9,435 bases of DNA from Bog-473 sp035483935 (lineage in GTDB: Bacteria; Actinomycetota; Acidimicrobiia; Acidimicrobiales; RAAP-2), in NCBI GenBank assembly GCA_035483935.1, contig DATHPK010000292.1, positions 1 through 9,435 on the forward strand. Reading direction: 5' to 3'. The notes under the pieces are model-generated. The model saw nothing but the letters and a program-made list of their open reading frames with translations, had not been told where the DNA came from and searched no databases. How positions within the stretch are numbered: position 1 is the first letter of the stretch; every line of letters begins with the position of its first letter. Made by a program: the position numbers and the translations under genes. Below are positions 1 to 5,579 of the stretch, in pieces.

Positions 1-108
1 GGCCGCACCCTCCTCGGCCAGGTGTGCGCTCGCCACGGCCAGGATCTCTGCGGTCATCTCCTCCCGCACCCGCTCCCGGGCCGTCCGCGCTGTACGTGAC
101 GTCGGCAT
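1..108 (-). CDS. TetR-family transcriptional regulator, N-terminal fragment
   Basis: Only the first 36 codons are present; the gene runs off the left edge. The start is the ATG at 108-106. The visible peptide begins MPTSRTARTARERVREEMTA and continues into ILAVASAHLAEEGAA. This is the usual opening of a TetR regulator: a basic tail, then helix 1 of the helix-turn-helix domain (the I-L-x-A-A-x-x-L-x-x-E-G-x-x pattern). The recognition helix and ligand domain lie outside the window. The gene is divergent from the deazaflavin oxidoreductase at 222, and the spacer carries several dyad sequences. It is therefore the likely regulator of that gene and of itself, as is common for TetR proteins; that is inference from position. 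The family call rests on about 36 residues. Confidence 0.72.
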   Translation of the reverse strand, partial: MPTSRTARTARERVREEMTAEILAVASAHLAEEGAA

Positions 109-120
109 GCCTCACAGTTT

Positions 121-188
121 GAACGTTCCGGAACGAGAACACAAGTACTTGACATGAACAGTGTTCTTGTTTAGGATCATTGTTCATG
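121..188. promoter_or_regulatory. Cluster of dyad sequences, candidate TetR operators
   Basis: The spacer between the TetR gene and the oxidoreductase is rich in GAAC/GTTC half-sites. Visible dyads are: CGTTCCGGAACG, a perfect 12-bp palindrome (124-135); CAAGTACTTG, a perfect 10-bp palindrome (142-151); GAACA-G-TGTTC (156-166); GAACAC/GTGTTC (137-142 and 161-166); and CATGAACA/TGTTCATG (153-160 and 181-188). The GAACA-N-TGTTC element lies inside the spacer of the rightward promoter, where bound repressor would block RNA polymerase. CGTTCCGGAACG lies closer to the TetR start and may serve autoregulation. Which dyad is the true operator cannot be told from one sequence. Confidence 0.55.
149..177 (+). 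promoter_or_regulatory. Sigma-70-type promoter of the deazaflavin oxidoreductase
   Basis: A perfect -35 hexamer TTGACA (149-154) is followed by a 17-bp spacer and a -10 hexamer TAGGAT (172-177; matches the conserved T, A, A and T of TATAAT). Transcription should begin near 184, leaving a leader of about 38 nt before the ATG at 222. A GAACA-N-TGTTC dyad fills the spacer, which suggests repression by the divergent TetR protein. Confidence 0.75.
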
Positions 189-210
189 ACCACCACTACC
201 GGCACCACCC

Positions 211-216
211 AGGAGG
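211..216 (+). promoter_or_regulatory. Ribosome binding site AGGAGG that fixes the oxidoreductase start
   Basis: AGGAGG lies 5 nt before the ATG at 222. The upstream in-frame starts TTG 180 and ATG 186 have no ribosome binding site and fall at or next to the expected transcription start, so 222 is preferred. Confidence 0.75.
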
Positions 217-221
217 CTCCG

Positions 222-689
222 ATGAGCACCGACCCCACCCCCACCACGCCGCACTACCAGCGTCCGGACTGGTTCACCCGCAACGTGTTCAACCCTCTCG
301 TCAAAGGGTTGACCCGTGTCGGCATCAGCGTCCGAGGCTCACGGGTCCTCGAGCACCGGGGCCGCACGTCCGGCAAGCTGCACCACACCCCGGTCAACCT
401 CCTCACCTACGAGGGCCGGCAGTATCTCGTCGCCCCCCGCGGCGACACCCAGTGGGTCCGGAACGTCCGCAGCGCCGACGGACACCTCGTCCTCATTCTC
501 GGCCGGCGCCGCGAGCACTGCACTGCGACAGAGATCCCGGTCGAGAGCAGCGTGCCGATCCTGCGCTCCTATCTCGAGCGCTGGGCCTTCGAGACGGGCA
601 TGTTCTTCGGGGGCATCACCGCCGACGCCAGCGACGCCGACTGGGAGGTCGAGGCTCCCCGTCACCCGGTCTTCGCTCTGGCGAGCTGA
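222..689 (+). CDS. Nitroreductase-family, deazaflavin (F420)-dependent oxidoreductase
   Basis: A 155-residue protein of the split-barrel deazaflavin-dependent nitroreductase family (F420H2-dependent quinone reductase/DUF385 group, which includes mycobacterial Ddn). Members use reduced F420 to reduce quinones, nitro compounds or other electrophiles. Visible marks are an amphipathic start WFTRNVFNPLVKGL (residues 17-30), the family motif HRGRTSGKLHHTPV (45-58), and YLVAPRGDTQWVRNVRS (68-84), matching the conserved V-A-P-R-G-x-x-x-W-V-R-N-x-R segment that forms the cofactor side of the barrel. Length is normal for the family. The start at ATG 222 is chosen for its AGGAGG and its position after the promoter; the frame is open back to TTG 180. 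The substrate cannot be predicted. The divergent TetR gene suggests induction by a small molecule. The GNAT gene follows after 33 bp and may be co-transcribed. Confidence 0.85.
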   Translation: MSTDPTPTTPHYQRPDWFTRNVFNPLVKGLTRVGISVRGSRVLEHRGRTSGKLHHTPVNLLTYEGRQYLVAPRGDTQWVRNVRSADGHLVLILGRRREHCTATEIPVESSVPILRSYLERWAFETGMFFGGITADASDADWEVEAPRHPVFALAS

Positions 690-722
690 GCACCGAGCGG
701 GCGGGCAGGGCAACATGGCGGC

Positions 723-1538
723 ATGACGTCCGTGTCGAACGAGGTCGGGCTCGGTCAGGCGAACCTCATCGCCTTCAATCGTGCCCAGGCCGGCTGGAGC
801 ACCAAGGGCGGGGTCGAGGACGTCGACGGCTGTGTGCTGTGTGCGGGCGGTTCCTGGCTGCCCGTCGTGGCGAACTGCGCCTTCCGCAGCCGGCCGGACG
901 TCGGCGGAACCGAGCTGATCGCGCGCGCCGAGGCCTTCTTCAGCGGCTTCGCGCGGGGGTTCTCCGTCAAGGTGCGTGACACGGGCGAGGATGACGACCT
1001 ACGTGACGCGTGCGTTGCAGCCGGCTTGGAGCAGTTCGGCACACCGGTACCGCAGATGCTCGTCCTGGCCCCGCTCCCCGCCCACAAGGGCGTCGACGGG
1101 ATCGCGCTCGAATGGGTCGACGACGTGGACGGCATCGAGGAATGTGTGGCCGTGAACGCCGAGGCCTACGCCACCTACGGCATGCCGGCCGAGGTGCTCC
1201 CCGAGGTCTTCGACAACGCCGCTGCGTTGGTCGACGACCCGGCGGTCCATGTCGTGGTGGCCCGGCGCGACGGCGTGGCCGTCGCCACGGCGATGATCTT
1301 CGAGAGTGACGGCGTGGCCAGCGTGCAGTGGGTCGGCACCGTCCCCACCGCCCGTGGCGGCGGCCTGGGCGCGCTGGTCACCACAGAGGTCACCAACTTG
1401 GCGTTCGAGCGTGGTGCGTCGTCGTGCACACTGCAGGCCTCTCCGATGGGCGAACCCATCTACCGCTTGCTCGGCTACGAGACGATCTACCGGTACTCCG
1501 AGTGCGTGCGCTGGCCCAAGCCTCCGGGCCGCTCCTGA
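723..1538 (+). CDS. GNAT-family N-acetyltransferase
   Basis: A 271-residue protein whose C-terminal half has the GNAT fold, transferring acetyl from acetyl-CoA to an amine. The acetyl-CoA pyrophosphate loop is visible as VGTVPTARGGGLG, with R211-G-G-G-L-G216 matching R/Q-x-x-G-x-G/A. The C-terminal MGEPIYRLLGYETIYRYSEC corresponds to the usual Y-x-x-x-G-F/Y ending of the fold. The first 130 or so residues are less conserved in appearance and hold several cysteines (C37, C40, C52); they could be a degenerate first GNAT domain or a substrate domain, which I cannot decide. The ATG at 723 has only a weak purine-rich stretch (GGGCAGGG, 703-710) about 12 nt upstream, so translation may partly depend on the upstream gene. 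The substrate is unknown. Confidence 0.83.
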   Translation: MTSVSNEVGLGQANLIAFNRAQAGWSTKGGVEDVDGCVLCAGGSWLPVVANCAFRSRPDVGGTELIARAEAFFSGFARGFSVKVRDTGEDDDLRDACVAAGLEQFGTPVPQMLVLAPLPAHKGVDGIALEWVDDVDGIEECVAVNAEAYATYGMPAEVLPEVFDNAAALVDDPAVHVVVARRDGVAVATAMIFESDGVASVQWVGTVPTARGGGLGALVTTEVTNLAFERGASSCTLQASPMGEPIYRLLGYETIYRYSECVRWPKPPGRS

Positions 1539-1551
1539 CCCGTTCGGTCAG
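1535..1551. terminator. Short hairpin between convergent genes, possible bidirectional terminator
   Basis: CTGACC-CGTTC-GGTCAG is a perfect 6-bp stem with a 5-nt loop. It contains the TGA stop of the GNAT gene in its left arm and the TGA stop of the convergent DinB gene (TCA on the plus strand) in its right arm. There is no T-tract on either side, so it is a weak intrinsic terminator at best. Confidence 0.4.
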
Positions 1552-2054
1552 TCGGCGAGGAGCCCGCGCACGTAGGCGGCCTGACCGGCGTGCTGCATGC
1601 AGTCGTCGGCGATGCTGACGAGGCGGACGCCCATGGTGACCGGTGGGTCCCAGCGACGGTCGACGACGCGGTCGAGATCGTCGGGCGAAAGACCCTCGAG
1701 CATGCCGGCGGTCCGCCGGTTGACCGCGTCGAGATAGTCCAGCAACACCTGGGGGCCGTCGGGCCGGACCGACCGCACGTCTTCGGGATCGTGGCCATAG
1801 CCGGTGTTGGAGGGGTCGGGGTCGAGGCCACAGCGCGCCGCCCAGTCGCCACTCGTCCAGATCTGCTCGGTGTCCATGAGCTCGGCCACGTGGTGGTCCT
1901 GGACACGGGTCAGGTGCCAGACGAGCCATCCGATCGTGTTGGCGCCGGGAGCAGGAGCCGTGGCGAGCTGGTCGGCGGTCAGGCCGTCGACCGCCGACTC
2001 GGCGAGGGGTGGGATCCGGGCGTAGATCTCGAGCAGCAGTGCTGGGACATCCAT
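1548..2054 (-). CDS. DinB-family (DUF664 / mycothiol transferase-like) protein
   Basis: A 168-residue protein of the DinB/YfiT four-helix-bundle superfamily, which in actinobacteria includes metal-dependent mycothiol S-transferases. Key features, counted from ATG 2054: NTIGWLVWHLTRVQDHH (39-55), giving conserved metal-ligand histidine H47 with H54/H55 nearby, and DDCMQHAGQAAYVRG (150-164) with H155. This histidine arrangement and the closing H-x-x-Q-x-x-Y-V-R-G are typical of the family. It may conjugate a thiol such as mycothiol to electrophiles, but the substrate is not deducible. A GTG 9 bases further upstream (2063) is an alternative start; ATG 2054 is preferred because AGGGTG lies about 6 nt before it. 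It follows the aldo/keto reductase after 46 bp on the same strand and may be the last gene of that transcript. Confidence 0.83.
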   Translation of the reverse strand: MDVPALLLEIYARIPPLAESAVDGLTADQLATAPAPGANTIGWLVWHLTRVQDHHVAELMDTEQIWTSGDWAARCGLDPDPSNTGYGHDPEDVRSVRPDGPQVLLDYLDAVNRRTAGMLEGLSPDDLDRVVDRRWDPPVTMGVRLVSIADDCMQHAGQAAYVRGLLAD

Positions 2055-2060
2055 GGCAGG

Positions 2061-2073
2061 CACCCTATGGGTG
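2061..2073. repeat. 13-bp dyad CACCC-TAT-GGGTG, first copy of a shared 11-mer
   Basis: The arms CACCC and GGGTG are perfect complements around TAT. The element sits just before the DinB start and includes its presumed ribosome binding region. Eleven bases (CACCCTATGGG) recur at 3132-3142, upstream of the aldo/keto reductase. It could be an operator or a translational hairpin. Confidence 0.35.
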
Positions 2074-2100
2074 AGGTGACCGCGATGCCCGCGAGGGGAC

Positions 2101-3075
2101 TTAGCGGTTCACCGGCGACATGTCGGCGTACCGGTCGCCCCGGGCGGGCGCCACCCGGTCGAGGACGGCCAGGTCCTCTTCGGTGAGCTCGACGTCGAGC
2201 GCGGCCACGTTCTCTTCGAGGTACGCGCGGCGCTTCGTGCCCGGGATCGGGGCGACGTCGCGGCCGGCGGCGTGCACGAAGGCGAGCGCGACCTGGCCGG
2301 GCGTGCACCCTTTGGCCCGGGCGAGCTCCTCGACGATCTCGACGATGGCGACGTTGGCCGCCAGGTTGTCGCCCTGGAGTCGCGGCTGGTGCCGGCGGAA
2401 GTCCGCCTCGTCGAGGCTCTCGAGGGAGCGCAGAGTGCCGGTGAGGAATCCTCGTCCGAGCGGGCTGTACGGGACGAAACCGATGCCCAGCTCGCGCAGG
2501 GTGGGCAGGATCTCCTGCTCGGGGTCGCGCGACCAGATCGAATACTCGGTCTGCAGCGCCGAGATCTTGTGCACCGCGTGCGCCCGCCGGATGGTGTCGG
2601 GCGACGCCTCGGAGAGGCCGAGGAAGCGCACCTTGCCCTCGGCGACCAGCTCGCCCATGGCCCCGACGGTCTCCTCGATCGGCGTGTTCGGGTCGACGCG
2701 GTGCTGGTAGTAGAGGTCGATGTGATCGACACCCAGTCGTGACAGGGAGCCGTCGCAGGCCTGGCGCACGTACTCGGGGCGTCCGTTGACGGCGCGGCTC
2801 ACCGGGTCTTCGGGGTTGCGCACGAGGCCGAACTTCGTCGCGATGACGGCTTCGTGGCGCCGGCCGGCCAGTGCCTTGCCCACCAGGATCTCGTTGGTGT
2901 GGGGACCGTACATGTCGGAGGTGTCGAAGAACGTCACCCCGAGGTCGAGCGCACGGTGGATGGTGGCGAGCGACTCGTTGTCGTCGCGAGGCCCGTAGAA
3001 GTCCGACATCCCCATGCAGCCCAGCCCCTGGCGCGAGACGACCAGGCCTTGAGTGCCGAGCTCGATCGATTCCAT
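2101..3075 (-). CDS. Aldo/keto reductase
   Basis: A 324-residue NADPH-dependent aldo/keto reductase (TIM barrel), the normal family length, reducing aldehydes or ketones to alcohols. The full catalytic tetrad is visible: D51 and Y56 in FFDTSDMYG, K81 in VIATKFG, and H125 in LYYQHRVD. The N-terminal GLGCMGMSDFYGP and the late GTKRRAYLEEN (near residue 280, the NADP phosphate-binding segment) point to the group with IolS/YhdN and plant-type AKR13 reductases. The ATG at 3075 is preceded by AGGAG at 6 nt. It lies 77 bp downstream of the ABC permease on the same strand. It may be read through from the exporter transcript, or start from its own promoter in that gap; a GC-rich hairpin there makes this unclear. 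The substrate is unknown. Confidence 0.93.
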   Translation of the reverse strand: MESIELGTQGLVVSRQGLGCMGMSDFYGPRDDNESLATIHRALDLGVTFFDTSDMYGPHTNEILVGKALAGRRHEAVIATKFGLVRNPEDPVSRAVNGRPEYVRQACDGSLSRLGVDHIDLYYQHRVDPNTPIEETVGAMGELVAEGKVRFLGLSEASPDTIRRAHAVHKISALQTEYSIWSRDPEQEILPTLRELGIGFVPYSPLGRGFLTGTLRSLESLDEADFRRHQPRLQGDNLAANVAIVEIVEELARAKGCTPGQVALAFVHAAGRDVAPIPGTKRRAYLEENVAALDVELTEEDLAVLDRVAPARGDRYADMSPVNR

Positions 3076-3095
3076 GGGTGGCTCCTCTCCCCGGA

Positions 3096-3110
3096 CCCGA
3101 CGGCCTCGGG
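3096..3110 (-). terminator. GC-rich hairpin between permease and aldo/keto reductase genes
   Basis: CCCGA-CGGCC-TCGGG gives a 5-bp stem, and the flanking sequence is a run of CTCGGG/CCCGGG units (3096-3125) that can pair in several registers. It could attenuate transcription leaving the permease gene. No T-tract follows, so this is a weak call. Confidence 0.25.
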
Positions 3111-3131
3111 CCCGGGCTCGGGCTCGGATGT

Positions 3132-3142
3132 CACCCTATGGG
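3132..3142. repeat. Second copy of CACCCTATGGG, upstream of the aldo/keto reductase
   Basis: Identical over 11 bases to 2061-2071, and in the same orientation relative to a minus-strand gene. It lies about 57 bp before the aldo/keto reductase start, against about 7 bp before the DinB start. A shared operator is possible; chance is not excluded. Confidence 0.3.
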
Positions 3143-3152
3143 CGGAGCATGC

Positions 3153-4013
3153 TCAGCTCGTCCCCGCCTTGGTGAACAGCCGGATCGCTCCGGCGAAGAC
3201 CACGGCGGCGTAGGCCAGCAGCACCAGGAGGGACAGCACCGCCATCAGCGTGGCGCTGTGCAGACCCCAGATGTTGTGCAGGGCCCGCACGCCACTGTTC
3301 CCGGCGATGCCGTAGCGGAACAGCGCCAGGGCGTGCGTCAGCGGCAACACCTTGGCCACCGCGCCCAGCCAGTGCGGGAGCGAGGTGATCGGGAAGAGCG
3401 AGCCTGCGAAGAAGAAGGGGACGATCGCCACCGCCGGCACGGCGGAGATGTATTCGACCGGGCTCGGGAGGCGGACGGACATGATCTCGGCGAGCCCGTA
3501 CATGATGACGGCGAACGCGACCGCGGCGGCGAGGAACCACAGCATGCGCAGGCCCGACTGGTACACGGCGCCGCGCAACGCCGAAGCGGCGATCAGGACG
3601 ACCAATTGCAGTGCGGTGAGCGCCAACGCGGCGAGCAAGTTCCCCACCACGATCGAGGAGCGCCTGATGGGAGCGACCAGAAGCTCGCGCATGGCGCCCT
3701 GCTGGCGGTCGACGATGACGCCGAGCCCCGAGAACGTGCAGTTGAGCGGGATGAGCAACCCGACCGTCGCCAGCGCGACGAAGGTCATGTAGGCCGTGCG
3801 TCCGGCCGGCAGCGCGACGGTGTTGGCGAGCGCAGGGGCGATCACAAGGGCGAAGAGCACCGGCGTGAGGAGCGGCACGACGATCGAGCGCGGAGAGCGC
3901 ACGGTCAGGGCCAGCCGGCGCTTGGCCAGCACCAGCGCCGGCGGGACCGAGCGGGCCCGCGACGACGGCGCATCGGTGGTGACGGTGACAGGGATGGTGG
4001 CGGTGGCGGTCAT
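3153..4013 (-). CDS. ABC-2 type transporter permease (DrrB-like)
   Basis: A 286-residue integral membrane protein of the ABC-2 family, forming with the adjacent ATPase an exporter of the daunorubicin-resistance (DrrAB) type. After a polar cytoplasmic tail (1-40) there are about six hydrophobic segments, near residues 44-64, 75-98, 122-147, 156-177, 187-207 and 255-278. Between the second and third lies the ABC-2 signature loop DRQQGAMRELLVAPIRRSS (102-120), which couples to the ATPase. The late SLFPITSLPHWLGAVAKVLPLTHAL is also typical of the family. The ATG at 4013 has AGGAGG (plus-strand 4020-4025) at a spacing of 6 nt. It follows the ATPase stop by 46 bp and is almost certainly in the same operon. 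The cargo (drug, lipid or metabolite) cannot be told. Confidence 0.92.
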   Translation of the reverse strand: MTATATIPVTVTTDAPSSRARSVPPALVLAKRRLALTVRSPRSIVVPLLTPVLFALVIAPALANTVALPAGRTAYMTFVALATVGLLIPLNCTFSGLGVIVDRQQGAMRELLVAPIRRSSIVVGNLLAALALTALQLVVLIAASALRGAVYQSGLRMLWFLAAAVAFAVIMYGLAEIMSVRLPSPVEYISAVPAVAIVPFFFAGSLFPITSLPHWLGAVAKVLPLTHALALFRYGIAGNSGVRALHNIWGLHSATLMAVLSLLVLLAYAAVVFAGAIRLFTKAGTS

Positions 4014-4059
4014 GGGAGTCCTCCTGCTAAGTGGGGGTTCTGTCGATTCGTTCTTCGGG

Positions 4060-5013
4060 TCAGTCCGCGTCGATGCGCCCGCCGGTCAGGCGCAGGTACA
4101 CGTCGTCGAAGGTGGGGCGCCTGGTGGTGACGGCGCGCAACACGAGTCCTCGCTCACGCAGGGCCGCCACGAGGGCATCGGCCCGGTGCGCTCTGGGCAG
4201 GACGGTCACGGTGGTGCCGATCACGAGAAGGTCGCCCGAGGCCACACCCGCGCCGACGAGCGTCGCCTCCGCCCGCTCCGGCTGGTCCACGCGCAGCTCG
4301 AGGACCTCATCGCCCAAGACGCCGAGGAGCGCGGCCGGCGAGTCGCAGGCCACGATGCGCCCGCCGTCGACGATGGCGATGCGATCGCACAGGCGCTCGG
4401 CCTCGTCGAGGTAGTGCGTCGTCATCAAAATGGTGACGCCCGTGCGCTCGCGCAGGGTCGCGAGCGCGTCGAAGAGGTCGTGGCGGACCCGGGTGTCGAG
4501 CCCGACGGTCGGCTCGTCGAGGAACAGCACTTCGGGATCCGACGACAGCGCCCGCACGATCTCCAGACGCCGCCGCTGCCCGCCGCTGTACGTCGCGACG
4601 GGACGGTCCAGCACCTCGTCCAACCCGACGAGGCCGCACAGGTCGGCCGTTCGGGCGCGGCCTGCGGCATCGTCCTTCCCCCACAGCCGCAGGTGGAGCG
4701 CGAGGTTCTGACGCCCAGTCAAGGGCTGGTCGACCACGGTGTCCTGGAACACGACGCTGCTGCGGGCGCGTGTCCCGATCGGGTCGGTCGCCACGTCGCG
4801 GCCGCCCAGGCTGGCGCGGCCCGACGTGGGGCGGACCGTGGTGTTGAGCATCCCGATCGTCGTGGACTTGCCCGCGCCGTTGGGTCCGAGGAGGCCGAAC
4901 GCCTCACCGGGGGCGATGGCGAAGCTGATGCCGCGGACGGCGTGGATGTCGCCGGGGTAGACCTTTTCGAGTTCGACGGCCTCGACGGCCGGGGCTTCCG
5001 CGAGCGCTGTCAT
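4060..5013 (-). CDS. ABC transporter ATP-binding protein (DrrA-like)
   Basis: A 317-residue ATPase that powers the adjacent ABC-2 permease. All motifs are intact: Walker A GPNGAGKST (43-51), Q-loop Q90, signature YSGGQRRRLEI (142-152), Walker B VLFLDEPTVGLD (162-173, catalytic E167) and switch H200 in MTTHYLDEAERLCDRIAIVDGG. The extra 80-90 residues after the nucleotide-binding domain, including VTTRRPTFDDVYLRLTG, are the accessory C-terminal domain typical of the DrrA daunorubicin-resistance subfamily. The start is the ATG at 5013-5011, which overlaps the VOC stop as ATGA and is preceded by a strong AAGGAGG 7 nt upstream, inside the VOC gene. The open frame continues far upstream, but that extension lies over the VOC gene and has no family similarity. 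The overlap implies translational coupling. Confidence 0.94.
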   Translation of the reverse strand: MTALAEAPAVEAVELEKVYPGDIHAVRGISFAIAPGEAFGLLGPNGAGKSTTIGMLNTTVRPTSGRASLGGRDVATDPIGTRARSSVVFQDTVVDQPLTGRQNLALHLRLWGKDDAAGRARTADLCGLVGLDEVLDRPVATYSGGQRRRLEIVRALSSDPEVLFLDEPTVGLDTRVRHDLFDALATLRERTGVTILMTTHYLDEAERLCDRIAIVDGGRIVACDSPAALLGVLGDEVLELRVDQPERAEATLVGAGVASGDLLVIGTTVTVLPRAHRADALVAALRERGLVLRAVTTRRPTFDDVYLRLTGGRIDAD

Positions 5014-5393
5014 GCGTCTCCCTCCTTCTTTTCGAACACGTTGATCAAATGGCCCTCGGGATCGCGCAGCATCATCGAGCGGCGTCCCCACGGTTGCAAC
5101 GTGGGCATCATGAGCCAGTCGACGTCGAGGCCCCAGATGCGCTCGTGCTCCGCGTCGAGGTCGTCGACCGCGAAGTCGAGAATGACCGCACCCGGTTCGA
5201 CGCCCGCCGGCGGCCCACACGTTCCCTGTGTCAGGTCCGAATAGTGCAGGCGCGAGACGCCGATCCTCTGGGCCGGCGTCGCGATCTCCACGTAGTAGTC
5301 GTTCGTCACCACCGCGGTGTCCACCAGCGTTGCGTAGAAACGCGCCATGGCTGCGACGTCCGTCGTGACGAGGCGACTTTGCACCAGCTCCAT
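5010..5393 (-). CDS. VOC-family (glyoxalase/bleomycin-resistance-like) protein
   Basis: A 127-residue single-domain member of the vicinal oxygen chelate superfamily (glyoxalase I, extradiol dioxygenase, bleomycin and fosfomycin resistance folds). It starts with MELVQSRLVTTDVAAMARFY, the first beta-alpha unit, and ends with LRDPEGHLINVFEKK (109-123), the hallmark last strand with a possible metal-ligand glutamate (E121). The full metal-ligand set cannot be assigned, so enzyme versus drug- or metabolite-binding role is open. ATG 5393 is chosen because the family normally begins here and GGGAGG lies about 8 nt upstream. GTG 5447/ATG 5444 are in frame, have no ribosome binding site, but fall at the predicted transcription start, so a leaderless longer form is possible. 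It is the first gene of the operon with the DrrAB-type exporter; its stop overlaps the ATPase start by 4 bp. Confidence 0.87.
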   Translation of the reverse strand: MELVQSRLVTTDVAAMARFYATLVDTAVVTNDYYVEIATPAQRIGVSRLHYSDLTQGTCGPPAGVEPGAVILDFAVDDLDAEHERIWGLDVDWLMMPTLQPWGRRSMMLRDPEGHLINVFEKKEGDA

Positions 5394-5453
5394 GCGACCT
5401 GCCTCCCGTGTGTCCTGTGTCTTCGGTGCTTCGGTGTTGCCCATCACGAGTAG

Positions 5454-5480
5454 GACGCTGCGGCGCGTCGGAATGTGACA
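5454..5480 (-). promoter_or_regulatory. ECF-type promoter of the VOC-ABC operon, TGTCACA-N16-CGTC
   Basis: Read on the minus strand: TGTCACA (5480-5474), exactly 16 bp, then CGTC (5457-5454). This is the promoter form reported for ECF41 sigma factors (TGTCACA -35, CGTC -10). Transcription should start about 6-8 nt later, near 5447, giving a 54-nt leader before the ATG at 5393. The flanks also match the rightward copy: CTGTCACATTCC and CGTCC are identical. Confidence 0.78.
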
Positions 5481-5501
5481 GCCCTCCCGCTGTCACATTC
5501 C
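5470..5501. repeat. Perfect inverted repeat holding two back-to-back -35 elements
   Basis: GGAATGTGACAGC (5470-5482) and GCTGTCACATTCC (5489-5501) form a perfect 13-bp inverted repeat around CCTCCC. Each arm contains one TGTCACA -35 element facing outward, with its own CGTC -10 outside the repeat. It is a divergent promoter core rather than a terminator, since neither transcript would contain it. Confidence 0.9.
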
Positions 5502-5517
5502 CCCCGCCCGTCTCGTC
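5491..5517 (+). promoter_or_regulatory. ECF-type promoter of the sigma factor gene, TGTCACA-N16-CGTC
   Basis: TGTCACA (5491-5497), exactly 16 bp, then CGTC (5514-5517). Transcription would start near 5524, leaving a leader of about 56 nt before the ATG at 5580. Because it matches the reported ECF41 promoter form and precedes an ECF sigma gene of that general type, it is the likely autoregulatory promoter. Confidence 0.8.
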
Positions 5518-5579
5518 CTCTGAATGGGTTGCCGGTCGGTCCGGCCCAGACGACCCGCTACCTTGCGAGAGGAGCCGAG

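Noticed and set aside
161..979. Open frame overlapping the oxidoreductase and GNAT genes
   Set aside because: The product is a His/Pro/Arg-rich low-complexity sequence, while the other frame encodes recognisable families with a promoter and ribosome binding site.
3130..3136. TGTCACC as a further sigma target
   Set aside because: It has one mismatch in the heptamer, and no CGTC/TGTC lies 16 bp away in either usable direction.
3145..3154. Perfect palindrome GAGCATGCTC at the permease stop
   Set aside because: It has no loop, is short, and is not linked to a promoter; chance at this length and composition is likely.
2871..4130. Long open frame on the plus strand
   Set aside because: It is antisense to the aldo/keto reductase and ABC permease, both with intact motifs. 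Its product is Arg/Gly/His-rich low-complexity sequence, typical of shadow frames in GC-rich DNA.
3796..5244. Open frame of 482 codons on the plus strand
   Set aside because: It lies opposite the complete ABC ATPase and VOC genes. It has no recognisable domain and has the composition of an antisense shadow.
5470..5501. Inverted repeat read as a Rho-independent terminator
   Set aside because: It lies between divergent gene starts, has no T-tract, and its arms match -35 elements with correctly spaced -10 elements outside. Neither predicted transcript would contain it.
5475..5579. N-terminal extension of the sigma factor (upstream in-frame start)
   Set aside because: It would overlap the promoter, has no ribosome binding site and adds non-conserved sequence; ATG 5580 has AGAGGAG.
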